Assembly (NCBI GenBank): GCA_022575985.1
Contig: JAKSXM010000237.1
Coordinates: 6,094,501-6,158,500, forward strand
Length of the DNA stretch: 64,000 nucleotides
Reading direction: 5' to 3'
Source: Anagrus nilaparvatae
Lineage: Eukaryota; Arthropoda; Insecta; Hymenoptera; Mymaridae
Shown here: positions 1 through 11,784 of the stretch, piece by piece
Position numbering within the stretch: the first letter of the stretch is position 1
Layout of the letters: each line of letters starts with the position of its first letter
Position numbers and translations under genes: made by a program
The notes under the pieces: model-generated
What the model was told of the DNA's origin: nothing
The model's database searches: none
Seen by the model: only the letters and a program-made list of their open reading frames with translations

Positions 1-999
1 TGTGTGTAAATAATTTTATTAATAATAATAGAAAGATAAATTATTTTAAATTTTATTATACCTTTTTAATTTTATTATAATTAATTTATATTATTAAAAT
101 ATTTTTTTATTTATTAAGAATGATAACTTATAATGTGTATAAAAAAGTTAGTAATTAGCTTGTTTTTTGTTATTTTAGTTCTTTATTTAGTAACATTCTA
201 CTTAATATTTTTTTCAGAATTTAATGATATTTTTATTGGATATTTATTAATGAAAAATAACCTGGGCAAGTTTATATTATCCTTTAGATAATCAGTTAGT
301 TAGTTAATTGTTAGTTTGGAATTTTTTTTAGTTACTTATTAGTTATTTCTTAGATTAAAAGTTTTAGGAATTATTAATAATTTATTTAAAAAGAAGTTTT
401 TATTTATGCAATTTAAATTTTATCATTTACAAGAAATTAAATATTGGTGAGATTTGTTACATAAAGGAGGTACCATTTAGTTTTCTTTCTTTTCAGAAGG
501 GACTCGATAAAAAAAAAACTTTTTTCAGGATTGTTCTCATGGGAACTCTTGCGCATTTATAAGTAGCACAGTTTTTCTTAATAATTCCGGGAAAAGATGA
601 CTAGTTCAGTTTGTGCAACCTTTTTTCATGGATTTTTTTTCTTTGAAATATTGCATAGTTTCTTATTATAAAGTTTTTTTTCTCTTTTCCTTAGTTATTT
701 TTGAATATTAATATACATTAGTTAAAATAGCAAAAAGTTCAATTTTAGAGCAAAATTCTATTTCTCAATGTATTATAAATTCGTATACCAATTTTATTCA
801 AGTTGGCAATAAAAGCATATACAATGTTTCCACCTGTTTAGAGAATTTAAACGACATGTGGTTTCAATTTGAGGTTTATCATTATAAAATTTTAATTATA
901 GATATTATATTAAACGTAATACTTTTGATTCTGTTGAACAAAATTATTTAAAAAATAAATGTCAGTTTAATGAATTTGTAGCATCTCATAGCCCTCAAA
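1..999. other. AT-rich stretch upstream of BEL/Pao gag remnant
   Basis: No coding region is recognisable. If the BEL/Pao element that follows is complete on this side, this would be its leader and 5' LTR, but I find no copy here of the LTR seen at 5933-6209. A TGGTGA string at 445-450 resembles the start of a retrotransposon primer-binding site; on its own this is weak. Confidence 0.4.
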
Positions 1000-1943
1000 A
1001 TGATAACTCACATCGAACTTCACGTAATATTATTGATAATTTTGGAAAGAATCCCAATCCCAAAATTTAATTGCACTTTTACAAAATGGGAAAACTTTCG
1101 AGACATGTTTAAATCATTAGTTATCGATAAGAATTATTCTGATGTTTTTAAAATATATTATTTGAAATCCAGTTTACAGGGTAAAGCTCTTCAGTTAGTT
1201 AATTCATATAGCATTACGAATAATAATTTTTCATTCGTTTGGGAAAAATTATTTGATAAATTTGAAAATAAGAGGTGGTTAGTTAACTCACATTAAGTTC
1301 ATTTTTTAATTTAAAATCTATGAAAAAAGAGTCCTCTGCAGAATTAAAAAGAATTTTAATGGTATTACAGCCCCAATACAAGCATTAGAAGCATTAAAAA
1401 GAAATACCAAGTATTGGGACGATATGTTAGTATTTCATTCAATTTTCTTTTTTGATTTGGATACGCGTAAACAATGAAAAAAAAAAATATGTTGGAAATT
1501 TAAAAAATTCCAAATAACCTTCCTTACTTTCAAATTTAATCAAATTTATGCAAAGTCAAGTAGTTGTATTAGAATCGATTGAAGATAACATAAACAGTAA
1601 TAATAATAGTTTAAGTTTTTCTAATAATAAGTTTAATAAATCTTCAATGAATTCTAATTCAAATAGTAAAAGCTCTAACAATGATAAAAAAAAAAGTATG
1701 ATTTGCGGTAAAGAATATCTCTTTTCCTTCTGCCCTAGTTATTTAAATAAACCTCCAGTTGAAAGAAAACAGTTCATTGTAAGTAAACACAGATGCTTCA
1801 ATTGTTTGGGTCAACACTTGTTACCTGATGCAAATCTGAAAAAAATTGTAAGTTTTGCAATGAAAAACACCATTTTACTATTCACATTCAGAATCAGCAA
1901 AGTTCAATTAATAAACAACAAGAGTCTTCTAATATTCATGTAA
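1000..1943 (+). pseudogene. BEL/Pao gag remnant
   Basis: Two open pieces survive. The first (1000-1296) holds the helical Gag segment typical of Pao elements, with a conserved FTKWENFRDMF-like string and a later LQGKALQLV string. The second (1548-1943) is Asn/Ser-rich at its start and then has a Cys/His cluster (CPSYLNKPP...HRCFNCLGQH) matching the Pao zinc-knuckle region before the protease. The stretch between them is frameshifted, and the expected last zinc ligands are unclear. Confidence 0.65.
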
Positions 1944-2109
1944 AAAATTCTCGTTTAACAACTGATTCTGTTTCTGAAAATGAAAGTGGTGCCTCAAATA
2001 TTATTATTAACGTAGAAACTTCCGAAAATTATGAAAATACTCAATATTCGAATTTAAGTTACTTTTTAAATTCAGCATTATTAAACAAAGACCCTGAATT
2101 AGAAAAAAT

Positions 2110-2422
2110 AGTTAATACGCCTGATTTGTCAACAATGTGTCACGTATCTCCCTTTACCAGCCAGGTTTTATTAGCTACAGCTTATGTAAGAGTTTGGTTA
2201 AATAACGAAAAGTTTATCACAGTTACTGCGTTGATAGATCAGTGCTTTTAGTCTTCTTTTGTATCTAAATATGTTTGTCAACAGTTAGGTTTAGATCGAG
2301 AATCAGTTGAAGTTCCAGTTTCTCGTGTAGGTGGAAAGGTTAATTGCACTTTCAAAAGTTATGCTAATTTTAAAATCAGTTCTACTTTTGATAAAAAGCT
2401 TTTTGATGTTAATGCTTTAATA
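2110..2422 (+). pseudogene. BEL/Pao aspartic protease remnant
   Basis: Translation gives a valine-rich strand followed by TALIDQCF at about 2228. The aspartic-protease signature should read D-S/T-G. Here the residues after Asp are Gln-Cys and a stop follows, so the active site is lost. Downstream FVSKYVCQQLGL fits the usual continuation of Pao proteases. Confidence 0.55.
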
Positions 2423-3675
2423 TTGTCTAAAGTATCAAATTATGCTCCTAATATTAAACATAAATTAAATTACAAGCATTTAAAAAATCACAATTTAGCT
2501 GATCCTTATTTTTATAAAAACAAAAAAGTAGATATTTTATTAAGCACTACTATATATTCTCAAATTATTCAAGGAGATCCTATTAAAGGTGATATTGACG
2601 AGCCTGTTGCTCAAAATAATACTTTTTGTTACATTGTATCAGAGGATATTAAAGTTCATAATACGGTTCACAAAATTTTTGCTTTTCATTTTGTTGAAGA
2701 AGAAAAAATTTATTTATTGCTCCAATCTTTTTCGAACCAAGAAGAATTTCATCAAAAGAAATTTCTCACAAAAGAAGAGTTAGCTAATGAAAAGTTCTTC
2801 AAAAATACTTATTCTAGACTTCCTTCAGGTCATTTTGTAGTTAGGCTTCCAATTTTTCTAAATAGAGATGAGATTAGCTTTCCTGTTTTTTTTTGATAAA
2901 GCCAAAATTATGTTACTAACCCTTGAAATAAAATTTACAAAAAATCAAAAATTAAAGGAAATGAATTCAGATTTCTTTCAGGATTATATTGACAAAGGTC
3001 ACATGAGAGACGCAAAATATTTTGAGATTCGTAAAGCTAAATATTTTATTCCACATTTTGAAATACTAAGAGAAGATCATATAACAAAAAAATTCAGATC
3101 GGTTTTCAATGCATCAGCAGAAACAGAAAACGTTTTATCCATTAATAAAGTTTGTTATACAATTGAAAACTTATTATCGGATTTATCTGGGCTTATTTTA
3201 TCGTGGCGAAAATATAAATATGTTTTTATTTCTGACAATAGAAGAATCTGCAAATTAGAGTTCACCTTGATGATCAATATTATCAAGCAATTTTATGGCG
3301 TTTTGATAAATCTCAACCGATGAAATTTATTTATTAGAAACCTAAACTTATGGTTTAGTTTCAAGTCCATATTTGGCAATTTACTGTTTGAGAAAATTGG
3401 CGAAAGATTTGCGCTTAAAATTTCCTCTGGGTGCTAGTGTTTTAGATAACAAGGTTTATAAGTATGATACTACTTCAGGTGGTTATACTTTAGAAGAAAG
3501 TTTTAAAAAGTTAAAACAGTTAAGGGAAATTTGTCAGTTGGAAGGATTTGAGCTACATAAGTTCTTATCCAATGTTAGTAAATTATTAGAAGAAGTAGAC
3601 TTGTGTGATAGAGCAGACAAATCTGGCACAGATTTTAACAGTAATTTTAGTTTAGGAGTTTTAGGTTTGCAATAA
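2423..3675 (+). pseudogene. BEL/Pao reverse transcriptase remnant
   Basis: The order of motifs is that of Pao reverse transcriptase: LPFL-type linker, YIDKGHMRDA, then YFIPHFEILRED..KKFRSVFNAS near 3045-3115. The catalytic YVDD position is replaced by Tyr-Lys-Tyr-Asp at 3457-3468, followed by the expected TSGGYTLEES string. At least two frameshifts or stops separate the pieces. The enzyme cannot be functional as read. Confidence 0.75.
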
Positions 3676-3822
3676 TGTCCAAAAGAGTAATCATTCTTCA
3701 AAATTGATTTAGTTGATTATACAAAATTCAATAAACCAATTAGCAAACATGTAATACTATCTAATATTTCAAAAATTTTCGATCCTCTCGGCTGACTATC
3801 TTCTGTAATAGTTTCAGCAAAA

Positions 3823-4390
3823 ATGTTCATGAAAAAACTCTGGGTACGTAAAATGGAATGGGACTGTGTAGTTCCTACTGATCTTTTAAATGAATTGTTG
3901 CTATGGTACAATCGTTTGACGTGCCTCGATAATTTAAAATTCAATCGCTGGTTGAATTTTCATCCCGGAGATGACGTAGTTGAGATCCATGTTTTTGCTG
4001 ATGCATCCAAATTCGCATATGCTGCAGTAGTTTATTTGAGAACTGTAAAAAATATAAATGTTTTGATATCTTTATTGCAAGCAAAAACTAAAGTTTTGCC
4101 AATTAAAAAGATTTTAACAATTCGCAAATTAGAACTTATGGCAGTAATTTTATTGTCAAAACTAGTTAACCAACTAGTTGACGATATAAACTTAACAAAT
4201 TATACGTGTCATTTATGAAGTGATTCCAAAGACGTTTTGTATTGGCTCAGGGAGTATCTTTCTAAATGGACTACTTTCATTGCCAACCAATGTTCAAAAA
4301 TTTATGACCTAGTTCCAAAAGCCCAATGGAGACATGTTTGATCAGCTGATAATTCCGCAGACTGTGCATTTAGTGGATTAAAATCTAATG
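3823..4390 (+). pseudogene. BEL/Pao RNase H-like remnant
   Basis: The open piece at 3823-4218 includes HVFADASKFAYAAVVY and IRKLELMAVILLSKL, the characteristic Pao RNase H-like block with its first Asp and Glu positions. A TGA at about 4216 ends it, and the following sequence (SDSKDVLYWL-like) continues in the same frame to about 4390 with further stops. Confidence 0.65.
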
Positions 4391-4603
4391 ATTTCTTAAA
4401 TTTTAATTTGTGATTTCAAGGTCCAAAATGCTTATATAACTCTTCAAAAGCTATTCAGATGATATCTGAACCCAATAATATTGAAATAGGTTCATTTTCA
4501 TCCACTTTGTATTGTCATGAAATTAATATTGTCAATAAATTCAATCAATGGGAATTAATTAATAAATTTTCCAGTTTAACGAAATTGGTTATAGTTTAAG
4601 GAT

Positions 4604-5577
4604 ATGTTAAAAAAAGTAATAAGAAATTATACTACATGCATCAGGTATAGGGATAGTATTTTGTATCAAAAAATCGGTAATTTACCAGGTGTTAGGTTTA
4701 ACTCAAATACTGATGCTTTTACTTATACATGTATCGATTATGCAGGACCTTTTAACATAAAAGCTTCTAAATTTAGAGGTATAAAAACGTATAAAGCGTA
4801 CGTAGCTATTTTTGTATGTTTCGTTACTAAAGCTGTAGATATAGAATTAGTAAAAAGTTATAATAGTTCAGATTTTTTGGCTGCTTTTAGGCCATTTATT
4901 TAAGTTAGAGGTGAATGTCGTGAAATTTATAGTGCCAATGGTACAACTTTTGACGGTGCATCCAAAGATATTTCTGATCTATTTACAAAAGTTTCTGACC
5001 ATTTAAAAGAAATTATTTGTTCTTTGAAGTTTGAAAATGTAAAATGGCATTTTATTCCACCCTCTGCTCCAAATTTTGGTGGCATATGGGAAGCTATTGT
5101 TAAATCGGCTAAACTTCATTTAAAAAAGGTATTAGGGGAACAAATTCTTACTTTTAGTCATTCTTACACCTTATTAAAACAGGTCAAAGTCTGCTTGAAT
5201 TCGCATCCACTCCTGCTTTTGAATGACGATATTAGTGATTTGGAAATATTGTCTCCTTTTCAATGAATTGCAAAATCACAAAAACTGGCTCATGTTTTAC
5301 CTGAACCGAATCACTTAAATTCAAAACCACCATTATTGATTTGGCGAAAAATTCAATATTTTCAGAAACAAAGTGGAATAGGTGGTTGCATGAGTATTTG
5401 CAATTGTTGCAAACTTGTAATAAATGGAGTATTGTTCAAAGTAATTTAAAAACTGGAGACATTGCACTAATTTTCGACAATAATCTCTCACCGGCTAAGT
5501 GGCCTTTTGCAACGGTTACAGAAATTTGCCTAGGGAATGACGGTTTAGTGGGAGTTGTTAAATTACAACTGAATTAA
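4604..5577 (+). pseudogene. BEL/Pao integrase remnant
   Basis: Fragments cover the integrase core: CIDYAGPFNIKA (first catalytic Asp), then YSANGTTFDGA, where the second catalytic Asp is Ala, then HFIPPSAPNFGGIWEAIVKSAK with the catalytic Glu. The last open piece (5341-5577) carries the C-terminal KTGDIALIFDNNLSPAKWPFATV region. Stops near 4902 and 5264 interrupt it. Confidence 0.75.
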
Positions 5578-5918
5578 CAAGACCAATAAACAAGCTAATT
5601 CTGCTTTCAAAAAATATGGAAGAAATAGCAAAGGTATAATTTTTTTTGTATTAAAATTGTAAATATTTTTTTTTAATGTAGATAATGTAATGTTTTTTGA
5701 ATGAGTGAATGCATGTTTGCAATTTTGAATATAAATTTACGTAAAAACTTGTGTATAATCAAAAATAAAGTGTATTGTGATTTATTTATTTTTTTTGGTA
5801 AAAAAAATTATGGGTTAAAATTTTAAATTTTATTTTAATTGATTTTCATATTATTTTAATATGTACATAAAAAATAATAAAATTATTCATGTTAATTTAT
5901 TTTCCATGCAAATAAATT
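5578..5918. other. AT-rich 3' untranslated spacer of BEL/Pao element
   Basis: Between the end of the integrase remnant and the polypurine tract there is AT-rich sequence with no coding signal. Confidence 0.5.
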
Positions 5919-5932
5919 AAAAGGGGGGAGAA
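5919..5932 (+). other. polypurine tract
   Basis: AAAAGGGGGGAGAA lies directly before the TGTTA that opens the LTR. This is the expected plus-strand primer site for a BEL/Pao element. Confidence 0.75.
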
Positions 5933-6209
5933 TGTTAAATAATGCATATTAAATAGTTATAATATAATAATTACATAAGTTTTGGTAGTTTTCATGCGTG
6001 TGTGCACAGAGAGTGTAAGCGCGTGCCTTGAGAAGCGGCGCACAGCGCCCAGTTTTAGGACACCTACTATAGAGTCACATCATTTTAAAATAAAGTAATA
6101 GTTTATTGTGTTACTAAATTTAATGAGTTATTTTATTTTCACATCACTTATTGTTATCATTTATTTCATTAATTATATAAAATACAGTCCACAACTCTAA
6201 TATCCAACA
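5933..6209 (+). repeat. BEL/Pao 3' LTR
   Basis: The block begins TGTTAAATAATGC right after the polypurine tract and ends at CCAACA, about 277 bp. It contains a short GC-rich stretch (6018-6052) unlike its surroundings. A partner 5' LTR is not visible in the window, so the right edge is inferred from the TG...CA rule only. Confidence 0.6.
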
Positions 6210-7064
6210 AATATTATTTTTAAAATAGTTAAAAAATGGTTCTGACATTATCGTTATAGTCACACCAAATGTGGGGCTAAAAAATTAATCACCTTATGGA
6301 AGAAGGGGGGAAGTAATATTTTCATCTAGCTTTTGACGTATTCATTTGCTAACATTATTCAATGAGGTTTTATTAAAAACTAATGTATCTGTACCAACAA
6401 CTGGAGCTTTTGCTACACCACATACTATACTTAAAGGTTTTCTATAAGACATTTTGCAATGATCTAATGCCGCGACTAATTCTTTAGTAAATATGCTGAT
6501 TTTTTCTTGCTTATTTTATTCTGCTTTTATCATTGCAGCCAAATACTTTTAATGATTTACAACTTTAATTTTCAAAAGAATTTTATTCCCTAGACAACAA
6601 TTTTATTGATACTACTTTTTTTTCGTAAGTGAACAGTGAAAGTACTTTAAGGTGGTATTTGATTTAAATCATCTGTAAAAAAATTAATGTTCACAAAAAT
6701 TGAGCTTTATTTTTAAACACTTATTAAAGTTGTAGACAAAATAAACTCACAACTTTTTGCTTTTTGCAAATCACAATTTACTCTATCAGCTGCTATCAGT
6801 TGAGTCAAATCAATATTTTGATAAGCTTTAAGTCTTTACTACTCAGTCATTGCTTGCTATACGTTAAATCAATAGTTTTATTAGATTAGTGGCAAAACTG
6901 TAATTTTCAAATTTATAGTGAATTATAGTTAGTGGTTCCAGAAACTTTAGCAGTTGGTAAATTCTTCAACTATGAATTTTATCGAATGGATTACACGTTA
7001 AAAGAAAGTATGATAAGGCATTTGCATAATAATATTAAATTCTTCTAAGTAAGAACTACGTAAT
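6210..7064. other. AT-rich spacer with a possible decayed coding fragment
   Basis: No intact gene. On the minus strand, about 6500 down to 6250, translation gives a string like ELVAALDHCKMSYRKPLSIV and then LVFNKTSL before stops. This pattern resembles a protein found in repeat copies in many insect genomes, but the match is from memory and weak. The rest shows nothing I can name. Confidence 0.3.
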
Positions 7065-8250
7065 TCATTATTTAATAAAATAAAAATTCCTGGCGCAAAT
7101 ACAAATATTTTCCATGAAAGTAAAAATAATAAATTCCGTAATTATATAGGAGTCTTTTTTTGCCAAAACAGCAATGAATGGCAGGTTGGGTCATCGGATC
7201 GGCCTCAAATTTTTCCCATGTTTTTATAACATAAAGATAGGAAAATCCTGAAATTTTTAGCCTTCTAGGTCTTAAACAGCCCGAGTTATGGCCAAACAAA
7301 CTCATTAGGCGGCTCTCTACCAGGCTTAGTGCTTTTCGGGAAAATAGTTAAAAATCATAAATATAAGCTTGAAAAAAAATTCTGAAATAGTATATATTTT
7401 GGAAAACCTTCAGTAAATCCATTTCTGCTATTAGTTTTTCGGAAAAACCCCGGGAAATTCCGGAAAATAAGAAAATGCGTTTCAAGAAAAATCGCAATAT
7501 CTCATTTTCCGCCATTTTAATTTTGGAAATTTTTTTAAACCGAAATCCGATCTGTCCGAAAAAAAAATTTTGATTTCGGCCATTAAGGTCGATTTGAGCC
7601 TGTTTTAGAATAATTTCAAATTTTCAATACTTCTTTATTTAATTTTCTTATAAAGGGTTAAATAATTGACTTTTTTGCTTTAAGAATCGAATAGCCAGGG
7701 CAAAAGTAGTCCTAAATAAAAAAAAAATTACTGTTTTCGATGAAAATTAACCAAGTTATGGTCAAGTAAAGATACTGTCATAAACTATCATTTTTATACT
7801 AATTCCAATTTTAGGCTCTAAAACGATATTATAACTTGAAACACGCATAACTCGCTTAAATTTTATAGTAAAAAGAAAAGTATTGGATTATTATCGAGTA
7901 TTTTTTCCTTGGCTATTCTTTTATGCAAGAAAAAAATTATTTTAGTAATTAAAAAGTTTTTTTTTGGTCAAAAACTAATGTAACATGTTAAAGGCTGTTT
8001 TTGGTTATTATCATTTTTTAACAATAAAAATAAATTTCTGTCAATAAAATTAATTTTTTTATTGGATAAAAGATTAGCTAAGGAAAAAATATTCGATAAT
8101 AATCCCAAACTTTTCTTTTTACTATAAAATTTAAGCGAGTTATGCATGTTTCATGTTATAATATCGTTTTAGAGCCTAAAATTAGAATTAGTACACTGTA
8201 AAAAGTAACATCCTTATATGAACAAAAAAATTAGAATATTTTCGAAAAAT
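7065..8250 (+). repeat. left arm of inverted repeat
   Basis: About 0.8 kb pairs with 11785-12535 once the 393-bp MITE is removed. It carries TTCCGG/CCGGAA-rich blocks at 7430-7480 that make it stand out from ordinary AT-rich DNA. Confidence 0.75.
7799..8191. mobile_element. 393-bp palindromic MITE with TA duplication
   Basis: The ends are inverted copies starting CTAATTC(C/T)AATTTTAGG. The inverted similarity continues inward for roughly 150 bp, and TA flanks both sides (7797-7798 and 8192-8193). The other arm of the larger inverted repeat lacks this insert and reads CAGTGTAAATAAAATGG at the matching place, which is an empty site. TA duplication and long palindromic ends suggest a Tc1/mariner-type MITE. 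Confidence 0.75.
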
Positions 8251-8252
8251 TA

Positions 8253-8876
8253 GTGATAAAAAAATTAAGTATTAAACCAAATATTATAGTTCTATCAGAT
8301 ACTTGGCAAATTCCTTATACACAGTTTTATAATTTGGATGGTTATGATATAATTTATAATAATAGTGATATAACCAAAGCTGATGGCACACTTATTTATA
8401 TTGATAAAAATATTAATTATGACTATAATATTGTAAATATTGGTGAAATTAAAGCCATTGAAATTACTTTTAATAATGAAGTAGTCACTGCTATATATCG
8501 AAATCATAAAGTTAATGTCAGTACATTTGTTGATAATCTATCGTGTTATTTAAATGCAAATATTTTTAAAAATCACTATATTTTGGGAGACATTAATATT
8601 GACATTTTAAAAAATAATTTTAAATCAACTAAATATAATTATGATACTGAAAAATATATAAATAATTTCCTGGAATATGGCTTTTTACCAGTTATCAATA
8701 ATATAACTAGGCCAAAATCTCACAATAAAAATAATAGTGATAAGAATAATGATAGTATGGGTAATAATTATAAAGTGGGGACATGCATAGATCATATATT
8801 TGTAAAAACTGACTGGGTAAATAAAAATTTAAATCATATGTCTGCAAAAATTCAATTAGTGACCATAACATCATAG
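8253..8876 (+). pseudogene. LINE apurinic/apyrimidinic-type endonuclease remnant
   Basis: The translated piece has the block order of a LINE endonuclease: IIVLSDTW (Asp where catalytic Glu is usual), then HYILGDINIDIL (GDxN block), FLEYGFLPVINNITRP, and TCIDHIFVK near the end. The terminal S-D-H block follows in a shifted frame after 8860 (SDHN-like). The N-terminal part of the domain is missing or decayed. AAT/AAA expansions (for example 8726-8770) suggest drift. Confidence 0.65.
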
Positions 8877-9092
8877 ATATAAATATTGATTGTTATAATG
8901 CAAATAATTTTAATAATAACAATAGAACTGGTATTAATTTTAAGAATTTAATTAATTTAGTTAGGCAAGAAAAATGGATTAAGATTTATAATTGCAAAGA
9001 TACTAATTTAGCAACTAATAAGTTTATAAACACGTTAAAGAATTGTATTAATAAATCCCATGGGAAAATAAAAATAAAATTTGTAAAAAGAA

Positions 9093-9356
9093 ATGAATGG
9101 GCTAGTTAAATCATGCACAACCAAAGAAAAATTATATCAAGAATGGTTTAAAGATAAAAATAATAAAAAAAAGGAAACAGCATATAAAAGGTATAAAACG
9201 ATGTTAAAATTACTAATTGAAATAGCTAAAAACAACTCTTTAAATAAAGAAGCTAAAACAGTAGGAACAAATAGTTCTAAATTTTGGGAATTTGCTAATA
9301 AAAAAATTTTTGGTAATAAAAAAAATAAACGTAAAAAAAAAAAATCAATGAATTAG
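9093..9356 (+). pseudogene. LINE linker between endonuclease and RT
   Basis: A Lys/Asn-rich piece (LYQEWFKDKNNKKKETAYKR at about residues 11-30) matches the usual spacer between LINE endonuclease and reverse transcriptase, where a conserved K..L...W/Y...N pattern occurs. It ends in a lysine-rich run and a stop. Confidence 0.45.
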
Positions 9357-9504
9357 TTGTTAACAACTTTAAGGTTACAGGCAATATAAATATTGCCAAG
9401 GAAATAAATACTTTTTTGCTAATGTTGGTAAAAATTTAAATAAAAATAAGAAAAGAAAAAAAATAAATCTGATTTCGGATAATAATAACTATTAATCTTT
9501 TTAT

Positions 9505-10555
9505 ATGAATTACACTAATGCTTCTGAAGTTAAAAAAATTATTAACAACCTTGATAAAAATAAAGCAGGTATTGTAGATGACATTAGTAACAAATTAATA
9601 AAATGTTTGGCTGATTACATTATTGATCCGTTGGTATATATTTACAATTTAGCTATCTCTGAAGGTGTTTATCCCACACATTTTAAAAATGCAATTATTG
9701 TTCCAATACACAAAACAGGTGATAAAAAGGTAATGAGTAACTATAGACCTATTTCCCTTACCTCCAATATAGCAAAAATTTTCAAAAGAATAATAAAATC
9801 TAGACTTGTTAATTACTTAACAAAATTTTCATTAATTTCAAATAGACAATTTGGTTTTAAAACAGGTATTTCAACTAATGATGCAATTGCTAAAGTAACT
9901 AAGTTTATTTATGAAATTCTAGATAAATCATTAAAACCAGTGGCAATCTTTTTGGATTTAGCAAAGGCCTTTGATGCAGTCGATCATGGGCTTTTACTGG
10001 ATAAATTAGAGGCTATTGGGATTCGTGGTACACCTCATAAACTTTTTGCCAGTTTTCTTTCCGATAATAGACAAAGATTTAAGGTAAATGGGGTCTTAAG
10101 TGAAGAGGATGATCTCGTATTTGGTGTTCCTCAAGGCTCAGTTCTGGGGCCCATACTTTTTAATATCTTTATGAATGATCTTCTAGATTTGAGTGACAGT
10201 ATTATATCTTTTGCTGATGATACAGTCATCCTTATAAATGGTACTAGTTGGAGTGAATCTCAGAGCAAAGCAAATTATATATTGAATAAATCTTATGAGT
10301 GGTTCAATGATAATTTACTTAGTCTTAACACCAAAAAATCATGCTATATTACTTTTGCCCTTAGTCACAAAATGTGATGATTTTGATATTAAAATAACAG
10401 ATGAAAATACAATCGTCACATTAGAAAGAGTTAAAAATACTAAGTATCTTAGAATAATAATTGATCAGCATATGCGATGGGATGTACATATAACTAATTT
10501 GTTAAAAAGACTCAGATTCGTTATTTTTCTTTTCCATAAATTAATAGTATATTAA
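9505..10555 (+). pseudogene. LINE reverse transcriptase remnant
   Basis: The open piece 9505-10377 holds the RT fingers and palm: NLDKNKAGIVDDI, YRPISLTSNIAKIFKRII, QFGFKTGISTNDAI, AIFLDLAKAFDAVDH, GVPQGSVLGPILFNIF and FADDTVIL (catalytic Asp pair at about 10210-10221). A frameshift near 10370 moves the thumb to the next frame, 10295-10555 (LERVKNTKYLRIIID). The palm itself has no internal stop. The family resembles CR1/Daphne-type elements. Confidence 0.8.
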
Positions 10556-10560
10556 GTATC

Positions 10561-10745
10561 AAGGGCGTACAAGTTTTGGCACTAGCGTGAACACTAGTAA
10601 GAGTGCTTGGCGAAGCCGGGCACGAATGATTTGTGTTCACGCTCGTGTCTACAGTATTTCGCCCATGGTGCTTACACTATTTTTTGCCCACCTAGGCATA
10701 GAACGAGTGCAGAAAATTCTTTACGCACGAGTTTTACGCCCGGGA
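10561..10745. mobile_element. small GC-rich insertion in LINE, possible MITE or SINE
   Basis: A block of about 185 bp, much richer in G+C than its host, interrupts the LINE between the thumb and the C-terminal frames. It begins GGGCGTA and ends TACGCCC, a short inverted pair. Inside it, AGCGTGAACAC (10583-10593) pairs with GTGTTCACGCT (10632-10642). No family is recognisable. Confidence 0.45.
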
Positions 10746-10779
10746 GGGCAAAAAATATATTTTAAATTATAATCAACTA

Positions 10780-11221
10780 AAGATAATATACTATGCTTCT
10801 TTCCATTCTTTAATGTCATATGGTATTCTTGGCTGGGGAGGAGCTTAAAATAATTGTGTAAATATCATTCAAAGACTCCAAGATAAATCATTAAAAGTCT
10901 TAAATAAACTACAAGGTACTAATAACGAAACAAATGATAATATTTTAAATTAGACAAACTTTTTATTAGTTTGTTATTAAGAAAGAAGTAATACAATTGT
11001 TTAGAGAATATAAAAATAAAAATGATAAAACTAGCAAAAGATATATAAAAATAGAAATTCCTAAAAAAAATAAATCTGTTGGTCAACAATGTTACTTTTT
11101 TGCAGCTATCAAAATTTTTAATGCTATGCCCAGTGCATTAAAGCAAATAAACAATACTAGTCAATTAAACTTAAGTTGGATCTATAGAGTTAAAAAATGG
11201 CTCTTATTGTATAAACAATAA
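10780..11221 (+). pseudogene. LINE C-terminal remnant
   Basis: Translation in shifting frames gives IIYYASFHSLMSYGILGWG, then RLQDKSLKVLNKLQ, and finally 10997-11221 with CYFFAAIKIFNAMPSALKQI. This is the usual CR1/Jockey tail after the RT. Stops occur at 10846 and 10951. Confidence 0.6.
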
Positions 11222-11490
11222 ATTGGTTATAACTGAATGATTATATTTTATATTTATATTTATATTGGCACAGATTAAAAACTATAAGACTGTTATTAAT
11301 TAAAGTAAATATAGTAAATATATTTACTATATTTTAAGAATAATTATATGTATTTAATTTTTATAATTGTAATTAAAAAATGACTACAGGCCCATGCACA
11401 GACTTATTGTCTCTATGGGGTTATGGCAAATATGTCATAGATTGTATATTTCCACCTGAATAATAATAAATAAATAAATAAATAAATAAA
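11222..11490 (+). other. LINE 3' UTR and (AAAT)n tail
   Basis: AT-rich 3' UTR with a more GC-rich segment at 11382-11450 (ACAGGCCCATGCACAG...) followed by an AAATA-type tail. Confidence 0.6.
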
Positions 11491-11784
11491 TTTTCGAAAA
11501 AATTTGTAAATATTCGAAAAAAATCGTAAATTTACTAAATTTCGTATATTAACAAAAAATTCGAGTATACTCGATTTTTTTTGTGAATTCACAACTATTT
11601 TTCGTAAATTTACAACTATTTTTTGTAAATTTTTGAAAAAAAATTGTAAATTATCAATATTTCTTGTGGATTCGCAAAAAAAAAATGAAGAATACTCGAA
11701 TTTTTTGTTAATATACTAAATTTACTAGATTTACGACTTTTTTCGAATATTTACAAATTTATTTACAAAATTCACTAATTTTTC
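11491..11784. other. AT-rich centre of the inverted-repeat element
   Basis: Short interspersed TTCGAAAA, TCGTAAATTTAC and ACTCGAATTTTTT strings recur in both orientations, giving small local palindromes. No coding signal. Confidence 0.4.

Larger units (their letters stand above)
445..6209 (+). mobile_element. decayed BEL/Pao LTR retrotransposon
   Basis: Gag, protease, reverse transcriptase, RNase H and integrase remnants follow in BEL/Pao order on the plus strand, then a polypurine tract and an LTR beginning TGTTA. The coding region is broken by many stops and shifts, and several catalytic residues are gone, so the copy is dead. The left boundary is uncertain because no 5' LTR is visible; 445 is the position of a weak primer-binding-site-like string. 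Confidence 0.75.
8252..11490 (+). mobile_element. decayed CR1/Jockey-group LINE
   Basis: Endonuclease then reverse transcriptase remnants, a short 3' UTR and an (AAAT)n tail at 11462-11490 show a non-LTR retrotransposon. It is flanked by TTTTCGAAAAA-like repeats (8238-8251 and 11491-11504), a likely target duplication. It sits where the two inverted arms meet. The 5' end lacks ORF1, and the coding region has several shifts and stops. Confidence 0.75.
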
